This document shows positions 9,244 through 20,924 of a stretch of 64,000 bases of DNA, one piece after another (position 1 is the first letter of the stretch; each line of letters starts with the position of its first letter). The DNA lies in the NCBI RefSeq assembly GCF_006715635.1, contig NZ_VFNP01000002.1, positions 2,542,001 through 2,606,000 on the forward strand. The letters run 5' to 3'. The DNA comes from Streptomyces sp. SLBN-118 (GTDB lineage: Bacteria; Actinomycetota; Actinomycetes; Streptomycetales; Streptomycetaceae). The translations under genes and the position numbers were made by a program. Below the pieces are notes generated by a model that worked only from the letters and a program-made list of their open reading frames with translations, was not told the origin of the DNA and ran no database searches.

Positions 9244-10062
9244 ATGCGCAGCTACAGCCCGGATCTGACCCCGCCCTGGAAGAAGTCTCAGCCGGCGCCC
9301 GAGGTGCCGGCCGAGCCGGATCTGGTCGTCGAGGAGGTCGGCACGGGCTACTGCGGTGCCGTGATCCGCTGTGAGAAGACGGCCGAGGGGCCGACGGTCA
9401 CGCTGGAGGACCGCTTCGGCAAGCACCGGGTGTTCCCGATGGTCCCCCGGGGCTTCCTGCTCGAGGGCCGCGTCGTCACACTCGTCCGCCCCTCCGCCGC
9501 CGCTCCGGTGCGCCCGGCCCGTACCGCCTCGGGCTCGGTGGCCGTCCCGAGGGCGCGTGCGCGAGTGGCGCGGGCGGGGCGCATCTATGTCGAGGGCCGC
9601 CACGACGCGGAGCTCGTGGAGCGGGTGTGGGGTGACGACCTGCGGATCGAGGGCGTGGTCGTCGAATACCTGGAAGGCATCGACGACCTCCCGTCGATCG
9701 TCCGCGACTTCGGCCCGGGCCCGGACGCGCGCCTGGGAGTACTGGTGGACCATCTGGTCCCGGGCTCGAAGGAGTCCCGCATCGCCGCGGAGGTCACAGG
9801 AGAGGACGTGCTGGTGGTGGGCCACCCGTACATCGACGTGTGGGAGGCGGTGAAGCCGTCCTCGGTGGGCATCCGCGCCTGGCCGTCGGTCCCGCGCGGC
9901 CAGGACTGGAAGACGGGGGTCTGCCGGGCGCTGGGCTGGCAGGAGAACACCGGGGCGGCTTGGCAGCGGATCCTGTCGGCGGTGCGGTCGTACAAGGACC
10001 TGGAGCCGGAGCTGCTGGGCCGGGTGGAGGAGCTGATCGACTTCGTGACGGCGCCGGGCTGA
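9244..10062 (+). CDS. DUF3097 family protein with a TOPRIM-like core
   Basis: A 272-residue actinobacterial protein of the DUF3097 family. The N-terminal 90 residues form a conserved small beta domain (GYCGAVIRCEKT, FGKHRVFPMVPRGFLLEG). The central part resembles a TOPRIM fold: IYVEGRHDAELVERVWG offers the conserved Glu, and GVLVDHLVPGSKESRIA is placed like the DxD strand of RNase M5-like proteins (Asp followed by PGxK), though the second Asp of DxD is a His here. The TOPRIM assignment is my inference. The gene follows the MBL hydrolase by 10 bp. Its exact function is unknown. Confidence 0.8.
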   Translation: MRSYSPDLTPPWKKSQPAPEVPAEPDLVVEEVGTGYCGAVIRCEKTAEGPTVTLEDRFGKHRVFPMVPRGFLLEGRVVTLVRPSAAAPVRPARTASGSVAVPRARARVARAGRIYVEGRHDAELVERVWGDDLRIEGVVVEYLEGIDDLPSIVRDFGPGPDARLGVLVDHLVPGSKESRIAAEVTGEDVLVVGHPYIDVWEAVKPSSVGIRAWPSVPRGQDWKTGVCRALGWQENTGAAWQRILSAVRSYKDLEPELLGRVEELIDFVTAPG

Positions 10063-10101
10063 CATTCAGCCCCGCCGGCGTTTGAGGACCGCTCCCTCCC
10101 C

Positions 10102-10315
10102 CTAGGGCGTGTTTTAGAAGTCTCGCCTGGCACGCGACGCCTGGCACGCACTCCCCCGTAGCCCTTCGGGCACGGGAGGTGCCCCCACGCGGTGTTGTCG
10201 GAGTCGCCCGAGTACGTCCAGTACGAGGGCGATCCTCCGCCTTGCGATTGCACGCACCAGACGCCGCGGGGCCCGCCCTGCGGGCGGACGGCGCTACTTC
10301 TAAAACACGCCCTAG
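10102..10315. mobile_element. MITE-like element, 214 bp, 20-bp perfect terminal inverted repeats
   Basis: The ends are perfect inverted copies: 10102-10121 (CTAGGGCGTGTTTTAGAAGT) and 10296-10315 (its complement). Both ends begin with CTAG, which may be a duplicated palindromic target, as seen with IS630/Tc1-type and some IS5-type elements. The interior has no convincing ORF but includes a hairpin-rich segment near 10155-10185. No transposase is encoded, so any movement would need a transposase in trans. The right end overlaps the last codon of hemW: the CTAG supplies its TAG stop. Confidence 0.75.
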
Positions 10316-11553
10316 TCCACCAAGTCCCGCACCACCGCGTCGGCCAGCAGCCGCCCCCGCAGCGTCAGCACCGCCCGGCCCTCCCCGTACGCCCCCGCCT
10401 CCAGCAGGCCCTCCGACAGCGCCCGCCCCGCCGCCGCCAGCCCCGCCGGCCGCAGCAGCGACAGTTCGCATCCTTCACGCAGGCGCAGTTCCAGGAGCAC
10501 CCGCTCCACCCGGCGGTCCTCCGGCGCGAGCACCTCACGCCCCGCCCCCGGCGAGCGGCCCTCTGCCAGCGCCGCCGCATACGCTCCCGGGTGCTTGACG
10601 TTCCACCACCGCACCCCGCCGACGTGGCTGTGGGCTCCGGGGCCCGCGCCCCACCAGTCCGCGCCCCGCCAGTACAGCTCGTTGTGCAGGCACCGGCCCG
10701 CCTGCGAGGTCGACCAGTTGGAGACCTCGTACCAGTCGAAGCCCGCCTCGGCGAGGACCGAGTCCGCGATCAGGTAGCGGTCCGCGTGGACGTCGTCGTC
10801 GGTCATCGGCACCTCGCCGCGCCTGATGCGCCGTGCCAGCTGGGTGCCCTCCTCAACGATCAGCGCGTACGCCGATATGTGGTCGGGGCCGGCCCCCACC
10901 GCCGCCGCGAGGGAAGCGCGCCAGTCGTCGTCGCTCTCCCCGGGGGTGCCGTAGATGAGGTCGAGGTTCACATGGTCGAAGCCCGCCGCCCGTGCTTCCG
11001 CGACGCACGCCTCGGGCCGCCCCGGCGTGTGCGTACGGTCCAGCACCTTCAGTACGTGCTGCCGCGCGCTCTGCATCCCGAAGGACACCCGGTTGAAGCC
11101 GCCCTCCCGCAACTCGGCCAGGTACGCCGGATCCACCGATTCCGGGTTCGCCTCGGTGGTGATCTCCGCATCGTCCGCGAGGCCGAACTCCTCCCGTACC
11201 GCGGCCAGCATCCGTACGAGATCCGAGGCGGCGAGCAGTGTCGGCGTACCGCCCCCGACGAAGACCGTCCTCACCTGCCGCGGGTCGTCGCCGAGCACCT
11301 TGCGGGCGAGGCGGATCTCCTCGGTGACCGTCGCGGCATAGTTGTCGCGGGAGGCGAGGACGCCGCCCGAGCCGCGCAGCTCGGTCGCCGTGTAGGTGTT
11401 GAAATCGCAGTAGCCGCAGCGGGTCGCGCAGTACGGCACATGCAGATAGAAGGCGAGCGGCCGGCCGGCGGCCTCTTCGAGGGCGGATGCGGGCAGCGCC
11501 CCGTCCTCGGGCATGGGCTCACCATCGGGCAGTACGGAAGGCATGCCCCCCAT
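10312..11553 (-). CDS. hemW: Radical SAM heme chaperone HemW (coproporphyrinogen III oxidase-like)
   Basis: Radical SAM protein of 413 residues, related to oxygen-independent coproporphyrinogen oxidase HemN; the HemW group binds heme and is thought to insert it into respiratory proteins. The cluster motif YCATRCGYCDF gives C-x3-C-x2-C, which lacks the fourth Cys of true HemN (CxxxCxxCxC), supporting HemW. FVGGGTPTLL (SAM-binding GGGTP) and the C-terminal HemN_C domain are present. The first ATG (11553) and an ATG 4 codons later are both possible starts. The TAG stop lies in the terminal repeat of the neighbouring MITE-like element. Confidence 0.93.
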   Translation of the reverse strand: MGGMPSVLPDGEPMPEDGALPASALEEAAGRPLAFYLHVPYCATRCGYCDFNTYTATELRGSGGVLASRDNYAATVTEEIRLARKVLGDDPRQVRTVFVGGGTPTLLAASDLVRMLAAVREEFGLADDAEITTEANPESVDPAYLAELREGGFNRVSFGMQSARQHVLKVLDRTHTPGRPEACVAEARAAGFDHVNLDLIYGTPGESDDDWRASLAAAVGAGPDHISAYALIVEEGTQLARRIRRGEVPMTDDDVHADRYLIADSVLAEAGFDWYEVSNWSTSQAGRCLHNELYWRGADWWGAGPGAHSHVGGVRWWNVKHPGAYAAALAEGRSPGAGREVLAPEDRRVERVLLELRLREGCELSLLRPAGLAAAGRALSEGLLEAGAYGEGRAVLTLRGRLLADAVVRDLVD

Positions 11554-11572
11554 TGTCCGTCACCCGCGAGAC

Positions 11573-13525
11573 TCACATCGCCTGCAGCACGAGCAGCGCG
11601 AGATCGTCGCCCGGCGGCGCCTCCGCGAACGCGTGCACGGCCTGCTTGATCCGTTCGGCGATCCCTTGCGCGGTCAGCCCTGCGCACCCCGCGAGCACCG
11701 TTGCGAGACCGTCGCCGTCGTCGAACATCCGCGACCCCGAGCGCCGCTCGGTCACCCCGTCAGTGACGCAGAGCAGCGTGTCACCGGGTTCCAGGTCGAA
11801 GGTCTGGCTCTGGTACGCCACCTCGTCCACGACCCCGAGCAGCACCTGCGGCTCCGCCGCCGTACGCACCGTGCCGTCGGGCCGCAGCAGCAGCGGCAGC
11901 GGATGCCCGGCGCTGGCGACGGTGCACCGCACGCCGCCCAGGGGCGAGCGCACCAGCTCGCCGTAGAGCAGGGACAGGAACCGGGCCTGCGGCCCTTCCC
12001 GCAGGCCCTGGCCGCCCGCCGCGGCGACCATCAGCGCGGCCGCCTCCGCCGCCTCCATCGCGTCGTCGAGCAGCAGTCCGTTCAGCCGGTCGAGCACCTC
12101 GCCGACCTGGTAGCCCTCGCGCGCGAGCAGCCGCAGCCAGGGCCGGGCGAGGCCCGTGACGACGGCGGCCTCGGGCCCGCTGCCCTGGACGTCGCCGAGC
12201 ATGAAGCACCAGCGGCCGCCGGAGCTCGCGGGGAAGATGTCGTAGAAGTCGCCTCCCGCGACTCCGTCGTCGCTCGGCTCGTACACCAGGAAGCGGTCGA
12301 CGCCGGGGATCTCACCGACCTTGCCGGGCAGCAGCCCCCGCTGGAGGACTTTGCTGATGGTTGCCTGCCGGGTGTACTGCCGGGCCGCGCCGATCGCGAG
12401 GGCGAGCCGCCGCGCGAAGTCCTCGATCAGCGCGGTCACTTCGTCGGGCACACGTGCCACGCCCTGCCGGGCGACGAGCAGCGTGCCGAGAGCGCGCCCG
12501 CCGGTGACAAGACGGTAGGCCAGAGCCGTCCCGTCGCCCGCGCCCGGCTCGCCCTCGCGCGGCCAGGGGATCGGCACGGGGCCGTTGCGCGGGGTGTCGG
12601 GCAGCGGCGGCGGCTCCTTGCCGAGGATGTCGCGCAGTTCCTCGATCCGCGACTCGTCGCTGTGCCAGACCCGGGCGAGGCGCGGCGCGGCTCCCGACGG
12701 TCCGCCCGTCCCCCACCTGGAGTGTCCGCCCTCGCCGTCGAGCCAGATCGCGCACCAGTCGGCGAGCCGTGGCACCAGCAGCTGCCCCGCGAGCGCCGCG
12801 ACCATGTCCTCGTCGAGCTGTCCGGCGAGCAGGTCGGAGGCCTCGGCGAGGAAGGAGAGCGCTCCTCGGCTGATCCAGTCCGGGTCCTCGCGGGCGGTGC
12901 GCCGCGGCGAGGGGGCGAGGATCTCGGCGGCGCGCAGCCCGCGCTGGAGCGCGGGTTCGGCGCCGGGCATGGGGCAGGACTCCAGGCCGTCGACGGGCAG
13001 GCGGGCCCAGACGGTCTTGAGGGCGGCGAGATAGGTCATGCCCCAGCGCTCGGCGAGTGCCGCGACGAGATGGAGGCCGCGTCCGTATTCGGGCGTGCCG
13101 GTGCGGTCCTCGTCGTGCGGCTCGTTGCGTACGGTCCTGGCGGGGTGGTGGTCGGACACCTCGATCACCAGCGCGGCGGGCTCGCCCTCGGCGGCCTCTT
13201 CGAGCCGGCAGAGGAGTTCGACGGTGGTGCCCGCATGGACTACGGCGTTGGTGACGAGTTCGTTGACGACCAGTACGGCATCGTCCGCGAGCCGGTCCGT
13301 ACTGTGCCTGCCCGGCGCGCAGCCGCCGCCGCCTGCCGTACCCCGGCAGAAGGCGCAGGTGGCGAGTAACCCGAGGTTGGTCCAGTCGGCCAGTGCGGCT
13401 CGTACGAAGCGGCGCGCGGCGGACGGCGCCAGCGGATTTCCGGGCAGGCTTGTGCGGGAAACCGACCGCGCGTCATCCCGTAGTGGGTACAACGGGGTTG
13501 AGCGCGGAAGGATGTCTCGCTGCAT
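11573..13525 (-). CDS. SpoIIE-type PP2C phosphatase with N-terminal anti-sigma-like ATPase domain
   Basis: A 650-residue soluble regulator. Residues about 15-150 form a GHKL ATPase of the RsbW/anti-sigma kinase type, with the N-box VVNELVTNAVVHAG and EYGRGLHLVAALAERWG in the ATP lid region. The middle (about 210-410) looks like a GAF-type sensor domain. The C-terminal 220 residues are a SpoIIE/RsbU phosphatase: PSDDGVAGGDFYDIF and FMLGDVQGSGPEAA hold metal-binding aspartates, and CVTDGVTERR and GDDLALLVL the later ones. Such proteins reset anti-sigma factor antagonists. The start MQRDILPRS was chosen because the upstream extension is poor in coding signal. It is divergent from the hybrid kinase and resembles OsaC-type partners of S. 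coelicolor OsaAB, though orthology is untested. Confidence 0.88.
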   Translation of the reverse strand: MQRDILPRSTPLYPLRDDARSVSRTSLPGNPLAPSAARRFVRAALADWTNLGLLATCAFCRGTAGGGGCAPGRHSTDRLADDAVLVVNELVTNAVVHAGTTVELLCRLEEAAEGEPAALVIEVSDHHPARTVRNEPHDEDRTGTPEYGRGLHLVAALAERWGMTYLAALKTVWARLPVDGLESCPMPGAEPALQRGLRAAEILAPSPRRTAREDPDWISRGALSFLAEASDLLAGQLDEDMVAALAGQLLVPRLADWCAIWLDGEGGHSRWGTGGPSGAAPRLARVWHSDESRIEELRDILGKEPPPLPDTPRNGPVPIPWPREGEPGAGDGTALAYRLVTGGRALGTLLVARQGVARVPDEVTALIEDFARRLALAIGAARQYTRQATISKVLQRGLLPGKVGEIPGVDRFLVYEPSDDGVAGGDFYDIFPASSGGRWCFMLGDVQGSGPEAAVVTGLARPWLRLLAREGYQVGEVLDRLNGLLLDDAMEAAEAAALMVAAAGGQGLREGPQARFLSLLYGELVRSPLGGVRCTVASAGHPLPLLLRPDGTVRTAAEPQVLLGVVDEVAYQSQTFDLEPGDTLLCVTDGVTERRSGSRMFDDGDGLATVLAGCAGLTAQGIAERIKQAVHAFAEAPPGDDLALLVLQAM

Positions 13526-13572
13526 CGGAATGGGCCCCACGGTGCGGCTCCTGGTCGGTTCCGGCAATACGC

Positions 13573-13618
13573 CGCTTATGACACCGACAGAGTGACAGAC
13601 TGAGCCTGCCCATAAGCG
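13573..13618. promoter_or_regulatory. Inverted repeat in the divergent promoter region of the phosphatase and hybrid kinase
   Basis: CGCTTATG (13573-13580) and CATAAGCG (13611-13618) form an 8-bp perfect inverted repeat 30 bp apart. A second pair, AGTGAC (13591-13596) and GTCACT (13623-13628), interleaves with it. The position between two divergent signalling genes suggests an operator or sigma-factor site, but no known consensus was recognised. Confidence 0.3.
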
Positions 13619-13641
13619 CCGAGTCACTGAAGTGGGCGGTT

Positions 13642-17892
<4,251 letters not shown>

Positions 17893-17902
17893 GGCAGACA
17901 CG

Positions 17903-18487
17903 ATGAGCACAGCCGCGACCACGGCCGACCGGGCGAGCATCCTCCTGGTGGACGACATGGAGGACAATCTCGTCGCCTTGGAAGCAGTACTGGGGTCCCT
18001 CAACGAACCGCTGGTCCGCGCGCGTTCGGGGGAGGAAGCGATGAAGGCACTGCTGCGGCAGAAGTTCGCGGTGGTCCTTCTGGATGTCAGGATGCCGGGC
18101 ATGGACGGCTTCGAGACCGCGTCCAACATCAAGCGCCTCGACCAGACGAAGGACGTCCCGATCATCTTCCTGACCGGGACTGAGGCGGACAGCGGTTATG
18201 CGTTCAGGGGGTACGCGACGGGGGCGGCGGACTTCCTGACCAAGCCCTTCGACCCGTGGGTGCTGCGGGCGAAGGTGAACGTGTTCCTCGATCTGCACCG
18301 CAAGAACCGCCAGTTGGAGCGGCTGCTGGCCCGCGAGCAGGAACAGCTGGGCGAGATCGAGGAGCGGCTGACCACGATAGAGACGGAACTGGGCCGCAGC
18401 GGCCCGGTGGACGTGACGGAGCTGCGGACTCAGCTGACGCGCATGGAGGAACTCCTGACGGACCTGCGGCGCGGGCGGGGCGTGTAG
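17903..18487 (+). CDS. Response regulator with C-terminal coiled coil (no DNA-binding domain)
   Basis: A 194-residue response regulator. The receiver domain (about 10-130) has ILLVDDMEDN with the acidic pair, phosphoacceptor Asp61 in LLDVRMPGMDG, Thr in FLTGTEAD and Lys in FLTKPFDP. The C-terminal part is a heptad-rich coiled coil (LERLLAREQEQLGEIEERL, TRMEELLTDL), with no helix-turn-helix, so output is likely through protein binding. The ATG follows the hybrid kinase stop by 10 bp with a GAGG upstream, giving a kinase-regulator operon. The same pairing (HAMP-repeat hybrid kinase plus coiled-coil regulator) is known for OsaA/OsaB in S. coelicolor; here that is an analogy only. Confidence 0.92.
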   Translation: MSTAATTADRASILLVDDMEDNLVALEAVLGSLNEPLVRARSGEEAMKALLRQKFAVVLLDVRMPGMDGFETASNIKRLDQTKDVPIIFLTGTEADSGYAFRGYATGAADFLTKPFDPWVLRAKVNVFLDLHRKNRQLERLLAREQEQLGEIEERLTTIETELGRSGPVDVTELRTQLTRMEELLTDLRRGRGV

Positions 18488-18539
18488 CCGGAGGCCTGTA
18501 GCGGGGCGTGGCCGAACGGGAGGCCCGAAAGGGAAGAGC

Positions 18540-18598
18540 CCGGGCGGAAGCCCGGACCGGAGGCCCGCGTGGAAGGGCCCGGGCGGAAGGCCCGGGCC
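18540..18598. terminator. Two stem-loops between convergent genes (bidirectional terminator)
   Basis: CCGGGC-GGAA-GCCCGG (18540-18555) and GGCCCGGGC-GGAAG-GCCCGGGCC (18576-18598) are two stable hairpins with GNRA-like loops. They lie between the response regulator and the acyl-CoA ligase, which converge here. Confidence 0.7.
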
Positions 18599-18610
18599 AC
18601 CCTCGCGCCA

Positions 18611-20500
18611 CTACGCCTCGCGCGACCCCGCGTACATGTCCTCGATCAGGTCCTTGTACTCCCGCTCGACAACCGGCCTCTTCAGCTTCAGGCTCGGCGT
18701 CAGCTCCCCGTGCTCAATGTCGAGATCCCTCGGCAGCAGCCGGAACTTCTTGATCGTCTGCCAGCGCTGCAGTCCCTCGTTGAGCCGCTTCACATAGCCC
18801 TCGATGAGCTGCTCGGCCTCCTTCGTCGCCACGACCTCCGCGTACGACTTGCCGTCGAGGCCGTTCTCCTTGGCCCAGCCGAGAATCGTGGGCTCGTCGA
18901 GCGCGATCAGGGCAGTGCAGAAGTTCCGGTCCGCGCCGTGCACCAGGATGTTGGACACGAACGGGCAGACCGCCTTGAACTGTCCCTCGACCTCTGCGGG
19001 CGCGATGTACTTGCCGCCCGACGTCTTGATCAGGTCCTTCTTGCGGTCCGTGATCCGCAGGTAGCCGTCCGCGGAGAGCTCACCGATGTCCCCGGTGTGG
19101 AACCATCCGTCGGACTCCAGGACCTCCGCCGTCTTCTCCGGCAGCCTGTGGTAGCCCTCCATGATGCCGGGACCGCGCAGCAGGATCTCGCCGTCGTCCG
19201 CGATGCGCACCTCGGTGCCGGGCAACGGCTTGCCGACGGTGCCGGTGCGGTACGCCTCGCCCGGGTTGACGAAGGACGCCGCGCTGGACTCCGTCAGGCC
19301 GTAGCCCTCCAGGATGTGGATCCCGGCGCCGGCGAAGAAGTAACCGATGTCCGGTGCGAGTGCCGCGGAGCCGGAGACCGCGGCGCGCAGCCGTCCGCCG
19401 AAGGCGTCGCGGAGCTTGGAGTACACGAGCACATCGGCGACCTTGTGCTTGACGCTCAGACCGAAGGGCACGCCGGCCGTGCCCGTGCGCCGGAAATTGT
19501 CCTGCGCGGCCTTGGCGTACTCGCGGGCTACCCCGGCAGCCCACTGGAAGATCTTGTACTTCGCACCACCGCCGGCGCGCGCCTTGGCCGCGACACCGTT
19601 GTAGACCTTCTCGAAGATGCGCGGCACAGCGGCCATGTACGTCGGCTGCACGACCGGCAGATTCTCGATGATCTTGTCGACGCGGCCGTCGACGGCGGTG
19701 ACATGGCCGACCTCGATCTGCCCGGAGGTCAGCACCTTGCCGAAGACGTGCGCGAGCGGCAGCCACAGGTACTGGACATCCTCGGGGCCGATCAGGCCGG
19801 TGGCGGTCATGGCCTTGGCCATGTACGCCCAGTTGTCGTGCGGCAGCCGCACGCCCTTGGGCCGGCCAGTGGTGCCCGAGGTGTAGATGAGCGTCGCCAG
19901 TTGGTCGGGAGCGATCGCGCCGATGCGCTCCTTGACGGCATCGGGATGCTTGGCGAGGTACGCCGCGCCGCGCGCCTCCAGGTCGGCGAGCGAAAGCACC
20001 CAGCCCTCGGGGTCGCTTCCGTCCGGCTCCACGCCCGTCATGTCGAAGACGACGATGTGCGTCAGCTCCGGCAGATCGGCCCGCTTCTCGCGCGCCTTGG
20101 CGAGTTGGGACGCATTCTCGGCGATCAGCACCCGGCTGGCGGAGTCGGCGAGGATGTACGCCGACTCCTCGGCGTTCGTGGACGGATAGACGGTCGTGGT
20201 CGCGCCACCCGCGCACATCACGCCGAGGTCGGAGAGGATCCACTCGACCCGGGTGGCGGAGGCGAGCGCGACCCGCTCCTCGGGCTGTACGCCGAGATCG
20301 ATCAGGCCGGCCGCGATGGAGTAGACCCGCTCGGCGGCCTGCCCCCAGCTCAGCGACTTCCAGTCGTCGGGTCCATGACCGGAGGCCGGGGCCACCGGAT
20401 ACCGGTAGGCCTCGGCGTCGGGCGTGGCCGCCACGCGCTCGGTGAAGAGGGTCGCCACCGAGGGCGGTCGGTTCTCGATCAGGGTTTGTGTGTCGCTCAC
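18611..20500 (-). CDS. AMP-dependent synthetase, long-chain fatty-acid-CoA ligase
   Basis: A 629-residue adenylate-forming enzyme that activates fatty acids to acyl-CoA through an acyl-AMP. Signature motifs are present: the P-loop TLIYTSGTTGRPKG, the acyl-site motif LEGYGLTESSA, WFHTGDIGEL, and RITDRKKDLIKTSGGKYIAP with the C-terminal catalytic lysine region. The length and motif spacing match FadD15/long-chain ligases of actinobacteria rather than short-chain acetyl-CoA synthetases. The start is GTG with GGAGGAC six bases upstream. It is monocistronic, with a long upstream region (20501-20924) containing inverted repeats that could be regulatory. Confidence 0.93.
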   Translation of the reverse strand: MSDTQTLIENRPPSVATLFTERVAATPDAEAYRYPVAPASGHGPDDWKSLSWGQAAERVYSIAAGLIDLGVQPEERVALASATRVEWILSDLGVMCAGGATTTVYPSTNAEESAYILADSASRVLIAENASQLAKAREKRADLPELTHIVVFDMTGVEPDGSDPEGWVLSLADLEARGAAYLAKHPDAVKERIGAIAPDQLATLIYTSGTTGRPKGVRLPHDNWAYMAKAMTATGLIGPEDVQYLWLPLAHVFGKVLTSGQIEVGHVTAVDGRVDKIIENLPVVQPTYMAAVPRIFEKVYNGVAAKARAGGGAKYKIFQWAAGVAREYAKAAQDNFRRTGTAGVPFGLSVKHKVADVLVYSKLRDAFGGRLRAAVSGSAALAPDIGYFFAGAGIHILEGYGLTESSAASFVNPGEAYRTGTVGKPLPGTEVRIADDGEILLRGPGIMEGYHRLPEKTAEVLESDGWFHTGDIGELSADGYLRITDRKKDLIKTSGGKYIAPAEVEGQFKAVCPFVSNILVHGADRNFCTALIALDEPTILGWAKENGLDGKSYAEVVATKEAEQLIEGYVKRLNEGLQRWQTIKKFRLLPRDLDIEHGELTPSLKLKRPVVEREYKDLIEDMYAGSREA

Positions 20501-20643
20501 GACGTCCTCCGGGCCTGCGGCAGCACTGCACGACTGGCTGGTTGTTTAACTGGCGAGTAACCATCGAGCCGTGATCAGAGTAGAGCGCACAAAGCCGGTG
20601 CGTAAGAGGCTGCGGGCTGCCGCTTCATAACGAACAGACGGCA

Positions 20644-20696
20644 GGATCACCCGTCCGAACCGATGATCGGTGTATCTCTCACGTATCGGGTGATCC
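20644..20696. repeat. 10-bp inverted repeat upstream of the acyl-CoA ligase
   Basis: GGATCACCCG (20644-20653) and CGGGTGATCC (20687-20696) pair perfectly. Inside them is the near-palindrome ACCGATGATCGGT (20659-20671). It could be an RNA hairpin or a regulator-binding region for the ligase gene. Confidence 0.4.
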
Positions 20697-20712
20697 GCTG
20701 CCTGACATGCGA

Positions 20713-20745
20713 AAAGCGCCCATCCGGACCCCCGGCGGGCGCTTT
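20713..20745 (-). terminator. Hairpin, probable lepA terminator
   Basis: AAAGCGCCC (20713-20721) pairs with GGGCGCTTT (20737-20745) across a 15-nt loop, flanked by further A and C residues. Read from lepA it lies about 180 nt after the stop and ends in TTTTC, so it can act as its terminator. Confidence 0.55.
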
Positions 20746-20877
20746 CGCTTGCCATACGGTCTGTCGGTTCTCGACGTCTCGGTCCCGAACTCCCTGGGCT
20801 ACTTCGCTTGGGTTACTCCCCGGGCCGCTTCCGCAGGGAGACTCCCATGAAGGCTTCTGCCGGGCGATTCCGCAGAG

Positions 20878-20910
20878 CTTCCGCCTGGCTTCCGCCTGGC
20901 TTCCGCCTGG
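20878..20910. repeat. Three tandem 11-bp repeats after lepA
   Basis: CTTCCGCCTGG occurs three times head to tail (20878-20888, 20889-20899, 20900-20910), with related CTTCCGCAGG copies at about 20828 and 20914. It starts 14 bp after the lepA stop codon. Confidence 0.75.
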
Positions 20911-20924
20911 CGACTTCCGCAGGG

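Larger units (their letters stand above)
20501..20924. other. Intergenic region between fadD-like gene and lepA
   Basis: 424 bp without a convincing gene. It holds the upstream region of the acyl-CoA ligase (with TTTAACTGGCGAGTAAC at 20545-20561, a weak ACT-N4-AGT dyad), an inverted repeat at 20644-20696, a hairpin at 20713-20745, and CCAGGCGGAAG tandem repeats next to lepA. Short ORFs here lack ribosome binding sites. Confidence 0.6.
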
